Below are positions 17,368-27,461 of a stretch of DNA of 32,411 nucleotides, one piece after another. The notes beneath the pieces were generated by a model. The model did not search any database. It saw only the letters and a list, made by a program, of their open reading frames with translations, and was not told the DNA's origin. The DNA lies in NCBI GenBank assembly GCA_913057775.1, contig CAJXOG010000015.1:1-32411 (forward strand), given 5' to 3'. The first letter of the stretch is position 1; each line of letters opens with the position of its first letter. Made by a program: the position numbers and the translations under genes. This DNA is from an uncultured Fodinibius sp. (GTDB lineage Bacteria; Bacteroidota; Rhodothermia; Balneolales; Balneolaceae).

Positions 17368-18356
17368 GTTGGGCAAATCCTCATTTATTATGGTTGTTAC
17401 TGCTGCTGATACCGATTATTGGTTATCAGATCTGGAAACATCGAAGCAAAAAAAATCCCAGCCTCCTATTTTCGAGCACTTCCGGACTTAAAAATATTGG
17501 GGGCAACTGGCGATCGTACGGAATCTGGGCAACCCCAATATTACAAGTTTTAGCTTTCATTCTTGTAGTAATTGCTCTTGCACGTCCGCAGTATAAAAAT
17601 ACCACCGTAGAACGCAATGCCGAAGGAATTGACATTGTCCTGACGCTGGATATTTCCACATCGATGAAAGCCGAAGACCTTAAGCCAAACCGTTTAGAGG
17701 CAGCAAAAGGTGTAGCTGAAGATTTTATCAACAAACGTATTTCGGACCGCATCGGCCTAGTACTTTTTGCTCGACAAAGCTTTACGATGGTGCCTCCTAC
17801 CCTTGATTACGATCTGCTGAAACGATTACTCGATGATGTTGAGATGGGCGTGGTAGAAGACGGAACAGCCATCGGAATGGGAATTGCCACAGCCGTGAAC
17901 CGCCTCAAAGAAAGTAAAGCTGAAAGCAAGGTTATTATCCTTCTCACCGATGGCCAAAATAACGCAGGAGAAATTGATCCTGTTACAGCAGCAGATCTTG
18001 CTGTTTCTTATGATATCAAAATTTATACCATCGGTGCCGGCACGCGCGGGACAGCTCCTTATCCGGTTAAAGATCCTATTTTCGGGGATCGGTATCAAAA
18101 TGTAGAGGTTAATATTGACGAGGAAATGCTTACGCAAATTGCCAATATGACCAATGGATCATATTTCAGAGCTACCGATACCAAAAAACTGGAAGACATT
18201 TATAATCAAATTGATGAACTGGAAAAGACAGAGATTGAAGAAGTTATCTACACCGATGTACAGGATTTATATCTGCGATTTCTGATCCCCGGTATATTAC
18301 TGCTGGTTCTGAGTATCATCTCTGAACAATTCATCTTCCGTAAAGCCACTGAGTAA
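17364..18356 (+). CDS. batA: BatA-type VWA domain membrane protein
   Basis: The 330-residue protein has an N-terminal hairpin of two membrane helices (about 6-22 and 55-73), a VWA domain and a C-terminal membrane helix (about 305-323). The VWA MIDAS is complete: DISTS (D96, S98, S100), T168 in DGTAIGMG and D196 in LLTDGQNN. BatA proteins work with MoxR ATPases and BatB/BatD in a poorly understood inner-membrane complex first linked to aerotolerance in Bacteroides. Here the gene is coupled to a BatD-like gene upstream; no batB or batC follows, because mfd comes next after 129 bases. The symbol rests on the architecture. Confidence 0.88.
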   Translation: MSWANPHLLWLLLLLIPIIGYQIWKHRSKKNPSLLFSSTSGLKNIGGNWRSYGIWATPILQVLAFILVVIALARPQYKNTTVERNAEGIDIVLTLDISTSMKAEDLKPNRLEAAKGVAEDFINKRISDRIGLVLFARQSFTMVPPTLDYDLLKRLLDDVEMGVVEDGTAIGMGIATAVNRLKESKAESKVIILLTDGQNNAGEIDPVTAADLAVSYDIKIYTIGAGTRGTAPYPVKDPIFGDRYQNVEVNIDEEMLTQIANMTNGSYFRATDTKKLEDIYNQIDELEKTEIEEVIYTDVQDLYLRFLIPGILLLVLSIISEQFIFRKATE

Positions 18357-18485
18357 TCACCAAAAACAGTCATTTTATTATAAAACCGGATAACAGCTAC
18401 CGTTCCCATTCCCATAGAACCTAATTTATGGTTATTTTGTTACCCAATTTCTGAGCAGTAGAATTCTTTTCCAATTTACAATTTC

Positions 18486-21400
18486 ATGGCGCTACAGTCT
18501 GTATTAAAAACATTTTCAGCCCAAATCCCGTGGAGTGATCTGCACTCCCATATCAAAGAACGTAACACTGTACAGCTCAACCATTTTGTAGGCTCCACTC
18601 CCTCTTTTTTGGTTGCCAAGCTGGCTCAAAAATATAACAAGGTTGTTGTCATTCACGGTGATCCTGAATCAGCCCAATTTATGCAGGGCGATCTTGAAGC
18701 ACTTGATGTTCAACAGGCCAGCTATTTTCCTGAGACCGGTCATAAACCTTATGACGATCAGCAGATCACCGACAGCTCCGTTGTCGTTCAGCGTTCTGAA
18801 GTGCTTGAAAAAATAAACACGGATCCAAAAGCAGTATTGGTCACGTCGGCAGCGGCTATTTTTGAAAAAATTGTGGCTCCGGATGTTTTCACGGAAGCAT
18901 CACTGACGATTAAAAATGGAGATTCAGTTGAAATCGATCACCTCAGGAAAGAGCTGGTCGACCAAGAGTACGACCCTGTAAAGTTCGTAAATCAACCGGG
19001 CGAATTTGCTCATCGGGGGGGCATCCTCGATGTGTATCCCTATTCGGGCGAATATCCTATACGCTTGGAATTTTTTGGGGATGAAGTAGACTCCATCAGG
19101 GAGTTTGATCCCGACTCACAGCGTTCCGTATCATTTTTGGATACCGCTCGTTTTGTGCCCGATGCCTCCAGCCTGAGCAAGGGTCAGAAACAAGGTGTTC
19201 TCTCCTATTTCGATGAAGACACCGTATTTGTATTACTGAACCGCTCGCTTATTGAGTCGGATATCGAAGAGCGATTCCAGCAAGCTTCCGAAACGTTTAA
19301 TGAGCTTGAATCCACGGAAGATATTCTGCCGCCCGAAGAACTCTATGTGGATCTGGAGAATCTGCAGAAATCCTATCAGAACCATCCACGCATTCAGCTC
19401 GGTGGCTTTTCGGAAAAAAGTAATCCAGACTGGTCGTATCGCCTGGATGCCAGTCCGCAACCGGATTTTAACGGTAGTATTAAGCTGCTGCGTGAAAATA
19501 TTAATAAGCTTAGCAAACAAAGCTTTGATACCTATATCCTCTGTGATAATGAAGGTCAGCGCGACCGTTTTGAAGAGCTGCTAGGCGAACCTTCTAAAGA
19601 TCTACGATACCATCTATCTGTAGAATCTATGCACGAGGGCTTTACACTCAACGATGAGGGATTAGCCGTTTATACCGACCATCAAATCTTTAACCGGTAT
19701 CATCGCCCCAAAGTCCGCCGAAAACGCCATACCAGCAATATCTCTATTAAAGAACTGCGCGACCTGAACATCGGGGATTATGTAGTACATGTAGATTATG
19801 GAATCGGCAAATTTGCCGGATTTAAAAAGATCGAAGTGCGTGGCGTGGAACAGGAATCGGTGGTACTACGCTATAAGGAAAATTCCCTGCTTTACGTCAA
19901 CGTTACCAGCTTGCATAAAATCCAGAAGTATTCGGGCAAAGAAGGCACACAACCCCGAATAAGTAAACTGGGCTCTGGGCGTTGGGCACGTAAAAAGGCG
20001 CAAACCAAGGAAAAAGTTAAGGATATAGCGCGCGACCTTATCGAGCTGTATGCCAAGCGAAAATCCAAAGATGCTTTTGATTTCTCAGCTGATACATCCT
20101 GGCAAACAGAGATGGAAGCTCGTTTTGAGTTTGAAGAAACGCCCGACCAGCGCGATACCATTGAAGCCGTAAAATCAGATATGGAATCCAATACGCCCAT
20201 GGATCGTCTGGTTTGCGGCGACGTTGGATTCGGGAAAACGGAAGTGGCCGTCCGAGCCGCATTTAAGGCTGTAATGGATCACAAGCAAGTAGCCGTACTT
20301 GTGCCGACGACTATTTTGGCTGATCAGCACTACAAAACATTTTCGGAGCGAATGAAAGATTTTCCTGTTACGGTAGAGGTGCTTTCTCGCTTTCGAACGC
20401 GCAAAGAACAGAAAGAAACGCTCAAAAAACTCAAAGAAGGCAAAGTTGACATAGTTGTCGGCACCCATCGACTTACATCCAAGGATGTTGAATTTGATGA
20501 TCTGGGCTTACTGGTTGTGGATGAAGAGCAGCGATTCGGCGTTAAGACAAAAGAAAAACTTAAGGAGTACCGCACTACCGTTGATGTTCTTACTCTCACA
20601 GCTACCCCCATTCCGCGCACGCTACAATTTTCGCTGATGGGCGCCCGCGATCTCAGCATCATTAATACCCCACCGCCCAATCGCCAACCGGTAGAAACGG
20701 AAATCCACAGTTTTGACAAAGAACTTATACAGGATGCTATCTCACAGGAAGTTTCACGAGGCGGACAGGTTTTCTTTATTCACAACCGGGTAAAAACGAT
20801 TGAGTCTATTGCTAATATGGTGCGCGAAATTATGCCCAATGTTCGCGTTCGATTTGCCCACGGACAAATGAGTTCAAAACAGCTGGAAAACATCATTGAG
20901 GATTTTTATGAGCACAAGTTTGATGTGCTTGTTTCTACCAATATTGTCGAAAACGGCATCGATATTTCTAATGCTAACACCATGATCATCAACCGTGCAG
21001 ACATGTTTGGATTGGCTGAACTCCACCAACTGCGGGGACGCGTGGGCCGATCACACCGAAAAGCATTTTGTTACCTGATTACAAAAGATATTAAATCCCT
21101 TACTGATGATGCCCGTAAACGACTGCTGGCATTAGAAGAATTTTCGGATCTTGGAGCCGGATTTAATATTGCCATGCGCGACCTCGACATTCGGGGGGCA
21201 GGCGATATTCTGGGAGCCGAACAAAGCGGCTTCATTAACGATCTTGGCTTTGACCTCTATCAAAAGATACTCAATGATGCCGTCAAAGAACTCAAGGAAC
21301 AGGAGTTCAGTGATGTATTCAGCGATGTAGAAACCGAAATTGAGCTGCCGGAAACACAGGTCGAATTCGATCTCCCTGCCCTGCTCGAAAGTGATTATGT

Positions 21401-21839
21401 ATCTGACAATGTGGAACGGCTGAACCTGTATCGAAAACTGGCCGGAGCTGAAAAGCTGGAAACCATCAAGGAATGGAAAGAAGAAGTGAAAGATCGCTTT
21501 GGTCCCATTCCCGATGCTACTCAAAACCTGATTACTGCTTCTGTTGTCAAGCTCTATGCATCGCGGCTGTTTATGACGAAAGTTCGTATTCGCTCAAATC
21601 GTATGTGGATGGAATGCCCAAAACATGATTCCGATCTGGGTGAAGAATTTTATGGCGACCGTTTCCAGCACGTGCTCAAGAAAATGCAAAAAGAAGCCGA
21701 AGGCCGGTACGAGGTTATCCAAAAAGAAGACCGTGTGCGCTTTGCCATCCAAGAGATTCCAGATTTAGAAGCAGCTGCAAGTTTTTTAAAAGAATTGGCT
21801 CCTTCAACCGAAAAGAAACAGGAGGTTAGCCTTGCTTGA
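18486..21839 (+). CDS. mfd: Transcription-repair coupling factor Mfd
   Basis: The 1117-residue ATP-driven translocase displaces stalled RNA polymerase and recruits UvrA to lesions. It has the order of the E. coli protein: a UvrB-like N-terminal part (about 1-300, GGILDVYPYS), the CarD-like RNA-polymerase-binding module (about 430-490, YVVHVDYGIGKFAGF), a RecG-like helicase pair with Walker A GDVGFGKT (578-585) and DEEQ box (679-682), motif TATPIPRTL, motif QLRGRVGRS, and a C-terminal TRCF domain. All helicase motifs look intact. Its last bases contain a strong GGAGG that serves the overlapping Sua5 gene. Confidence 0.98.
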   Translation: MALQSVLKTFSAQIPWSDLHSHIKERNTVQLNHFVGSTPSFLVAKLAQKYNKVVVIHGDPESAQFMQGDLEALDVQQASYFPETGHKPYDDQQITDSSVVVQRSEVLEKINTDPKAVLVTSAAAIFEKIVAPDVFTEASLTIKNGDSVEIDHLRKELVDQEYDPVKFVNQPGEFAHRGGILDVYPYSGEYPIRLEFFGDEVDSIREFDPDSQRSVSFLDTARFVPDASSLSKGQKQGVLSYFDEDTVFVLLNRSLIESDIEERFQQASETFNELESTEDILPPEELYVDLENLQKSYQNHPRIQLGGFSEKSNPDWSYRLDASPQPDFNGSIKLLRENINKLSKQSFDTYILCDNEGQRDRFEELLGEPSKDLRYHLSVESMHEGFTLNDEGLAVYTDHQIFNRYHRPKVRRKRHTSNISIKELRDLNIGDYVVHVDYGIGKFAGFKKIEVRGVEQESVVLRYKENSLLYVNVTSLHKIQKYSGKEGTQPRISKLGSGRWARKKAQTKEKVKDIARDLIELYAKRKSKDAFDFSADTSWQTEMEARFEFEETPDQRDTIEAVKSDMESNTPMDRLVCGDVGFGKTEVAVRAAFKAVMDHKQVAVLVPTTILADQHYKTFSERMKDFPVTVEVLSRFRTRKEQKETLKKLKEGKVDIVVGTHRLTSKDVEFDDLGLLVVDEEQRFGVKTKEKLKEYRTTVDVLTLTATPIPRTLQFSLMGARDLSIINTPPPNRQPVETEIHSFDKELIQDAISQEVSRGGQVFFIHNRVKTIESIANMVREIMPNVRVRFAHGQMSSKQLENIIEDFYEHKFDVLVSTNIVENGIDISNANTMIINRADMFGLAELHQLRGRVGRSHRKAFCYLITKDIKSLTDDARKRLLALEEFSDLGAGFNIAMRDLDIRGAGDILGAEQSGFINDLGFDLYQKILNDAVKELKEQEFSDVFSDVETEIELPETQVEFDLPALLESDYVSDNVERLNLYRKLAGAEKLETIKEWKEEVKDRFGPIPDATQNLITASVVKLYASRLFMTKVRIRSNRMWMECPKHDSDLGEEFYGDRFQHVLKKMQKEAEGRYEVIQKEDRVRFAIQEIPDLEAAASFLKELAPSTEKKQEVSLA
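21821..21834 (+). promoter_or_regulatory. Shine-Dalgarno and TTG start of the Sua5 gene inside mfd
   Basis: GGAGG (21821-21825) is followed after 6 bases by TTG (21832-21834), which begins LLDRYINLLKSGEVVAFPTE (with Met at position 1). The mfd stop TGA is at 21837-21839, so the frames overlap by 8 bases. This unusually strong site fixes the start and points to translational coupling. Confidence 0.85.
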
Positions 21840-22764
21840 TCGATATATAAATCTTCTAAAATCCGGAGAAGTTGTCGCTTTTCCCACCGAAACTGTTTAC
21901 GGACTCGGCGCAGACGCTAAAAATCCCGACGCCGTAAAAAAGATCTTTGAAATCAAGGGACGCCCCTCTGATAACCCGCTCATTGTACATATTTCTGACA
22001 AGAAACAAGCTAAATATTTTGCTTTAGAAATTTCAGATGATGCCCACAAACTCATGGATGCGTTCTGGCCGGGTCCCCTAACGCTCATCTTTAAGAAGAA
22101 ACCGCAAGTACTCGATATCATCACTGCGGGTTTGGATACCATAGCCCTTCGCTGGCCCAAGCATCCGCTTTCCCAACAGCTTATAGCATTGGCCGGACCA
22201 GTTGTAGCCCCCAGCGCCAACTCATCGGGCAAGCCCAGCCCTACCAAAGCAGAGCACGTCAAAGAAGATTTTGGAGATGACTTTCCTGTAGTGAATGCGG
22301 GCGAAACCGAAATCGGACTTGAATCTACGGTATTGGACATTACTTCTGAGCCTTATACCATTTACCGTCCCGGTGCTGTAAGTGCAGATGAAATTTCCAG
22401 AATTGTTGACAAAGATGTTATTCAGGATAGCGGATCTTCAAAAGATGAAACGGCCAAAAGTCCCGGGACCAAGTATTCGCACTATTCCCCGGAAGCGAAA
22501 GTACAGTGGATAAGCAGCGGCGATACCACTTTTATTGATGAAGCGTTGTATTTACTTCACAGTCGACCTGCACCCCGAAAAAGCGATCGCGTTATTCATT
22601 ACGAGGGGAATTTCAACAAAATGGCGCACGAACTATACGATCGGTTTCGACATGCCGATCATCAAAACTTAGAATTTGTTTTTGTCGAACCTTTCTCAAG
22701 TGAACAGCTCCAAAATCCGATTGTCCAAGCCCTGCAAAACCGCATTTCGAAAGCTCTAGGCTAA
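21832..22764 (+). CDS. L-threonylcarbamoyladenylate synthase (Sua5/YrdC)
   Basis: The 310-residue enzyme makes threonylcarbamoyl-AMP from threonine, bicarbonate and ATP, the first step of the t6A37 tRNA modification. The YrdC domain (about 1-190) is clear: FPTETVYGLGADA (18-30), KGRPSDNPLIVH (43-54), FWPGPLTLIF and VAPSANSSGKPSPT. A C-terminal Sua5 domain begins at KSPGTKYSHYSPEA, so this is the two-domain Sua5 form, slightly shorter than the usual 330-350. It starts with TTG inside mfd, with a strong Shine-Dalgarno. mfd and Sua5 are not functionally related in a known pathway, so the overlap probably reflects genome economy rather than a joint role. Confidence 0.95.
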   Translation: MLDRYINLLKSGEVVAFPTETVYGLGADAKNPDAVKKIFEIKGRPSDNPLIVHISDKKQAKYFALEISDDAHKLMDAFWPGPLTLIFKKKPQVLDIITAGLDTIALRWPKHPLSQQLIALAGPVVAPSANSSGKPSPTKAEHVKEDFGDDFPVVNAGETEIGLESTVLDITSEPYTIYRPGAVSADEISRIVDKDVIQDSGSSKDETAKSPGTKYSHYSPEAKVQWISSGDTTFIDEALYLLHSRPAPRKSDRVIHYEGNFNKMAHELYDRFRHADHQNLEFVFVEPFSSEQLQNPIVQALQNRISKALG

Positions 22765-22894
22765 GCTCTTCTCACACGTTAAAACTCAACAGTTTCTCCA
22801 TCTTATAACAATGTGCTCTGGGTTCCGTAGCATAGAACTGTGTTTTAAATCAACACAGCTAAAACTTTTATCTGAAATCAATATTAAGCGTCCT

Positions 22895-24874
22895 ATGGAA
22901 CTCTTAAAGAAGTATCTTGGCTTAGTCATTGTTTTTCTGTTAACATCAAGCGTTTTAGTAGCACAGGATTCTCCTGTTACTATTGAGCCGCAACAACCGG
23001 AACCTGGAGATATGGTTACCATAACGTATCATCCCGATCACCCTAATGCTGATATCAAATCAGCTGAAGAAATGTTTTTTGTTAAAAACTTTGCTCCCAC
23101 TCTCTATAATATTCCCAAAAAAGTTCCACTCGAGAAAACAAAAGACCGCTGGCAAATCCAGATTCAACTGGTCGATAAATTCGACTTTGCCACTTTTTAT
23201 GTTAAATCCGAAGATCAAGTTGATAAAAATACAGATGATCAACATTACGAACTTATCGCATACCAAGAGGGAAAACCTGTGAAAGGAGTCTTTCTTTTAA
23301 AATCGTATATCCTTTCGGATCGTTACGAAGATTTATCTGATTCCGCAGTGACTGAGAAAAGAATCAAACTTTACCGTAAAGAATTAAAACATCATCCCGA
23401 TAATTATGATGCTAAAATAAGATTGACTGCTCATAAACTGTATAACGAAGAAAACAGTGATCAAAAAGCTGAACTTCGTCAAAAAGCTTATAAAATTATT
23501 AATGATCGTCTACAAGAAACCCCCCGGTCCTACTCTGTATTACAGGATGTTAAAATGGGATATAAGCTTATCGGAGAAAAGACAAAAGGTGACAGTTTAG
23601 AAAGTGAGCTCATCAAAAAGTACCCTGACAGTGATATTGCAATGCTTAAATTATACGAAAAAACTGAACAGGAGAAACACTTCAAGAAAAAACTGGAACA
23701 GCTCGAACGCTTTGTCAGAACTGACTTTGAACCCTCTACCTTTAACAAATATAACATTCAGGAAGCGTACAAAAGTCTTATCAAATATTATACACACCGT
23801 GGCGAATTCGAAAAAGCTAAAAAAGCAGCGGCAGAGTGGCTACAGGATCGAGAACCTCTTTTTGATAAACAGATACTTTCAGAAAACTATCTTGCGGTGG
23901 CTCAGATATTTCTGGAGCATGAAAATTTGATCGATCCAGCAATGGATTATGCCCGGCAAGCACTTAAACAAACTGATACAGATCCCGCCAAATTAATAAA
24001 AACAAATAAAGGGTATATTCCTCGTCAGCTTTCTGATGATGAATCAACGAAGTTCAAAGAACAACGCAAAGGAGATATTTTAAGTACCATAGCTCAGATT
24101 TATACTAAGAAAGGAGAGTATAAAAGAGCGGATAAGTACCTCAACAAGGCCCAAAACCTTTCGGATTCCAGGACGGTAAAAAAATACCTTGCCAATTACT
24201 ACTTGCATAAGGAGCAGCCCAAAGCCGCTTTCGATATTTACAAAGATATCTTAATGAAGATTCCTACTGACACTTTTTATCAGAAGAAATTAAAAGAAGC
24301 ATATATGGCTTTTAACGGTTCTGAAGATGGTTTTGGAAAGGAAACGCAAGCAATTCACAATGTCTGGGAAAAGAAAAAACGAAAAGAGTTAAACAAAAAT
24401 CGTATCGGTAAAGAAGCTCCTGAATTTGATCAAATTACGGATTTAGAGGGCAATCCCGTTGACCTAACACAGTTTGAGAAAAAAGTTCTAGTGATCGACT
24501 TCTGGGCTACCTGGTGCAAGCCGTGCCTAGAGATTTTTCCATACCTGCAAAACGTTTATGAAAAATACAAAGACCATCCCGAAGTAGAATTCCTTATTCT
24601 AAATTCCAGATGGAACAATACTCTGGAAAAGGCAAAATCATTTAGCAGCGAAAATGACTACACCTTTCCCTATTACTTCGATAAAAATAGCTCTACCACT
24701 GAGGCCTTCGAAATTCGCGCATTGCCTACCACTGTATTTGTAGATAAATCGGGAACTATACAATTTAAGAAAATGGGTCTGCGTGGCAATAATATCGAAA
24801 AAACTGTTTCACTCAGAATTGAAATGTTATTGGATAAAAATAAGGACAGTTCAAACACCAACACTTCTAAATAA
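22895..24874 (+). CDS. Exported TPR protein with C-terminal thioredoxin-like (TlpA/ResA) domain
   Basis: The frame is open from 22811, but ATG 22895 gives a clean signal peptide (MELLKKYLGLVIVFLL..., cleavage near VLVAQ) and a 659-residue product. After an immunoglobulin-like segment (PVTIEPQQPEPGDMVTITY) comes a long TPR-type helical region (about 130-490). The C-terminal domain is thioredoxin-like, of the AhpC/TSA-redoxin type: GKEAPEFDQITDLEGNPVDL, then FWATWCKPCLEIFPYL with the redox pair CKPC (541-544), and a cis-proline loop LPTTVFVDKSG. It should act in the periplasm as a thiol-disulphide reductase with a scaffold. Its partner is unknown. It converges on the M1 peptidase gene through a long hairpin. 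Confidence 0.88.
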   Translation: MELLKKYLGLVIVFLLTSSVLVAQDSPVTIEPQQPEPGDMVTITYHPDHPNADIKSAEEMFFVKNFAPTLYNIPKKVPLEKTKDRWQIQIQLVDKFDFATFYVKSEDQVDKNTDDQHYELIAYQEGKPVKGVFLLKSYILSDRYEDLSDSAVTEKRIKLYRKELKHHPDNYDAKIRLTAHKLYNEENSDQKAELRQKAYKIINDRLQETPRSYSVLQDVKMGYKLIGEKTKGDSLESELIKKYPDSDIAMLKLYEKTEQEKHFKKKLEQLERFVRTDFEPSTFNKYNIQEAYKSLIKYYTHRGEFEKAKKAAAEWLQDREPLFDKQILSENYLAVAQIFLEHENLIDPAMDYARQALKQTDTDPAKLIKTNKGYIPRQLSDDESTKFKEQRKGDILSTIAQIYTKKGEYKRADKYLNKAQNLSDSRTVKKYLANYYLHKEQPKAAFDIYKDILMKIPTDTFYQKKLKEAYMAFNGSEDGFGKETQAIHNVWEKKKRKELNKNRIGKEAPEFDQITDLEGNPVDLTQFEKKVLVIDFWATWCKPCLEIFPYLQNVYEKYKDHPEVEFLILNSRWNNTLEKAKSFSSENDYTFPYYFDKNSSTTEAFEIRALPTTVFVDKSGTIQFKKMGLRGNNIEKTVSLRIEMLLDKNKDSSNTNTSK

Positions 24875-24890
24875 AACTGATCCCGCAGAA

Positions 24891-24932
24891 TAAAGTAAAA
24901 GAGCCTGCTGTAGTGCAGGCTCTTTTACTTTA
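24891..24932. terminator. Bidirectional terminator between the redoxin and M1 peptidase genes
   Basis: A perfect inverted repeat has 18-bp arms (24891-24908 and 24915-24932) and a 6-base loop. The core GAGCCTGC/GCAGGCTC is flanked by A and T tracts on both sides, so it can stop transcripts from either direction. It lies 17 bases after the redoxin stop and 16 bases from the M1 peptidase stop. Confidence 0.92.
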
Positions 24933-24947
24933 TTGTTACAACTTAAC

Positions 24948-26945
24948 TTAGTTATTTGAAGTATCTTTCTTTGCTGATTCAGTTTTCCAGATATTATTTT
25001 CAGGATTCACATCAGGAAATTCTTTATTTGGATCAATAACCACCTTCTCAAGCGGTGAGGTGGAGTTATACTTGAAAAGCCACTCATTCCCACGATGCCA
25101 GGTGTGCACAGGAAATTCTATTATTTCGGTTTTACCATTTTTCTGAGTGATTTCTATTTTTACAGGCATCACTAACTTACCTTTATTTTTGATGCGGATA
25201 AATGCACCCTTTGAAGGATCTTCATTGGTATAAGCTACTTTATCTACAGCCTGATCCATCGTCCACGTCTTTTCAAACCAGCCCCGCCAGAACCAATCCA
25301 ATTCTCGACCGGTAACATCTTCGATGGTATTGAAAAAATCATCCGGTGTAGGATGCTTATACGCCCATCGATCCACATACGCATTTATAGCTTCATCAAA
25401 AAGCTCTTTCCCGACTATCGATTCGCGAAGTATTTGCAAGCCAAGAGCCGGTTTGTAATACGATACGCGTCCAAAATTCCCTTCTTGAATTTGATCGGGA
25501 GCCGTCATAATGGGTTCAGTATTTTCGCTGGTCAACCAATTATTCAAAAAACGAGCATTACGGGGATTATGATATTCGCCATCATTAAAATTAGCGGTAC
25601 TCAAACTGTTGATAAAGGTATTAAACCCTTCATCCATCCAGGCGTGTTCACGCTCGTTAGAGCCTACAATCATAGGAAACCACTCATGACCAAACTCGTG
25701 ATCAGTAACACCCCATAAGCTAGCTCCCTTAGCTTGCCAGCTACAAAATACAATCCCGGGATATTCCATTCCGCCTACCGTACCGGCTACATTAATTGCA
25801 TTCTCATATGGATATTTTGACAAGTATTCGGAATAAAATTCGATTGATCCTTTAACATATTCCGTAGAACGTCCCCAAGCCGAATCACCAGCTACTTCGG
25901 TTGGATATACCGACATCGCCATCGAAATATCTCCATCAGGTAAATTAATACGCGCGGCATCCCATACAAACGCTTTTGATGCCGCCCAAGCAACATCACG
26001 TGTATTTTCCATCTTGTAGTTCCATGTCAGCCGATCCTTACCTCTAGGCCTAGAATCCTCAGAATCCACTTCATTCTTTCTAATGATATACACCCTTTTG
26101 TCACTATTTCGGGCCTGCTCCATCCGCTTTTGCTGTGTTTTGGTAAGAACATCTTCTGGATTTAAGAGCTCACCGGAAGCCACAACAACATATTCAGCCG
26201 GAGCCGTAATGGAGTAATCGAAGGTCCCGTATTCCATATAAAACTCACCGGCTCCCAAATACGGCATCACATTCCATCCTTTAATATCATCATAGACAGC
26301 CATCCGGGGATACCACTGCGCAACCTCATAGATGACACCATTTTTCGTATCCAGGCGTCCCAATCGATCAGAACCTTGCTCTGGAACTCTAAAACTATAA
26401 TCGATGCTGATTTGTAGCTTACTACCTTCAGCCTCAAGAGCCTCTCTGAGATTCAGTTTCAAATTGGTATCCACTGTATGAGTTTCAGGATTATACGTAT
26501 CACCGTTATGTGTTACTTGAATATTTTCTATGTTAATACCACCATCAAATCCCTCGTTACCAAAACGAGCTCCTCCCAGCGGAGTAAGCTTAGCGCCCCA
26601 AGAGTCCTCCTCAAACAGATCCTGATCGAGTTGCAGCCAGACAAACTCCAAATTCTGAGGACTGTTATTGGTATAATCAATAGTAATAGAGGTTTCTATT
26701 CTATGATCATCGGGATAAAGCTGCGCATCAATGTCATAATCGGCAGCATTCTGCCAGTAGGCTTCGCCCGGCTCACCGCTGGCACTCCGATATATGGTGC
26801 TTTTTCCGGTTTCATAAGGCAAAAAAGCTTCCTGAACCGTATTCGGTGTCTGTTCTTGTGCCTGTAATGTTGTTGCCATCAACATGGACAAAAAAAGAAT
26901 CCATACGAACTTTACTTTCATCATAATATTTGACTGTAGTTTCAT
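24948..26945 (-). CDS. M1 family metallopeptidase (exported aminopeptidase-like)
   Basis: The 665-residue protein begins with a signal peptide; ATG 26921 (M9, giving [14 protein letters not shown]...) or M8 would give a more canonical one than the first ATG. The gluzincin site is complete: HEFGH (416-420) followed by the third zinc ligand E439, exactly 18 residues later (HExxH-X18-E). The substrate-binding GAMEN-like motif reads GGMEYP (391-396), a variant usual in Bacteroidota exported M1 enzymes. A beta-sandwich N-terminal domain (about 65-250) precedes it. Such exported M1 proteins release amino acids from peptides outside the cytoplasm, possibly for nutrition; the exact substrate is unknown. 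It ends at the shared hairpin. Confidence 0.92.
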   Translation of the reverse strand: MKLQSNIMMKVKFVWILFLSMLMATTLQAQEQTPNTVQEAFLPYETGKSTIYRSASGEPGEAYWQNAADYDIDAQLYPDDHRIETSITIDYTNNSPQNLEFVWLQLDQDLFEEDSWGAKLTPLGGARFGNEGFDGGINIENIQVTHNGDTYNPETHTVDTNLKLNLREALEAEGSKLQISIDYSFRVPEQGSDRLGRLDTKNGVIYEVAQWYPRMAVYDDIKGWNVMPYLGAGEFYMEYGTFDYSITAPAEYVVVASGELLNPEDVLTKTQQKRMEQARNSDKRVYIIRKNEVDSEDSRPRGKDRLTWNYKMENTRDVAWAASKAFVWDAARINLPDGDISMAMSVYPTEVAGDSAWGRSTEYVKGSIEFYSEYLSKYPYENAINVAGTVGGMEYPGIVFCSWQAKGASLWGVTDHEFGHEWFPMIVGSNEREHAWMDEGFNTFINSLSTANFNDGEYHNPRNARFLNNWLTSENTEPIMTAPDQIQEGNFGRVSYYKPALGLQILRESIVGKELFDEAINAYVDRWAYKHPTPDDFFNTIEDVTGRELDWFWRGWFEKTWTMDQAVDKVAYTNEDPSKGAFIRIKNKGKLVMPVKIEITQKNGKTEIIEFPVHTWHRGNEWLFKYNSTSPLEKVVIDPNKEFPDVNPENNIWKTESAKKDTSNN

Positions 26946-27461
26946 TGAAAAAGTTAGATTTATCTATCCAAACTAATCAGCTGGTGAAAATTTTCAGATT
27001 TATTTTAGCACTTGGAATGCTTGATACCGTGCCATACTCAGGATAGTTTCAGTCACTAATACAATATTACTAAAAATAACCAATTCTACCTGGGAACACA
27101 TATATCGGGCAAAGTAAAGAAATGAAAACACTTGGATTTCTGAATTTTTGATACATGTGCTGAAATTATCGGTACCAGTAGAACACTGATAACTCATTTC
27201 GAAAACTCAATGTTTATGTCCGTATCATCTACAAAAAAACTAAATAATTTGAATTGAATTCTAACTATTAAAGGCTGGTAACACTTAAAATCAGGATAGA
27301 ATTGCATTCAACGGTATGTTCTATCAACAAGTTAAAACCTATTGTCTTAGTACATTAGTAAAATTATGAATCGATTAAATTTATATTCTTGGAAAATATT
27401 TCTCAATTTGAACTAGTCATACCTGTTTTTTTTAGTGTACAATTACTGACATGTAGTAAGA
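26946..27461. other. AT-rich gene-free region upstream of the sigma-factor operon
   Basis: These 516 bases between the M1 peptidase and sigma-factor genes (both pointing away) hold no supported gene. A 65-codon minus-strand frame (27000-27197) lacks features of a protein. The right end carries the promoter-like element at 27412-27439. An inverted repeat GATAGAA/TTCTATC (27295-27301 and 27319-27325) lies about 110 bases before it. Otherwise I see nothing. Confidence 0.7.
27412..27439 (+). promoter_or_regulatory. Two-block promoter element of the sigma-fecR-receptor operon
   Basis: CTAGTCATACC (27413-27423) and TAGTGTA (27433-27439) are separated by 9 T-rich bases, with block spacing suited to an ECF-type -35/-10 pair. 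The end lies 22 bases before the sigma-factor ATG. A near copy with identical spacing precedes the FAS1 gene, which makes this a candidate autoregulated promoter. Confidence 0.6.

Noticed and set aside
27000-27197. A 65-codon minus-strand open frame in the gap before the sigma operon
   Set aside because: No domain-like pattern and no ribosome-binding site; it lies in AT-rich non-coding sequence.
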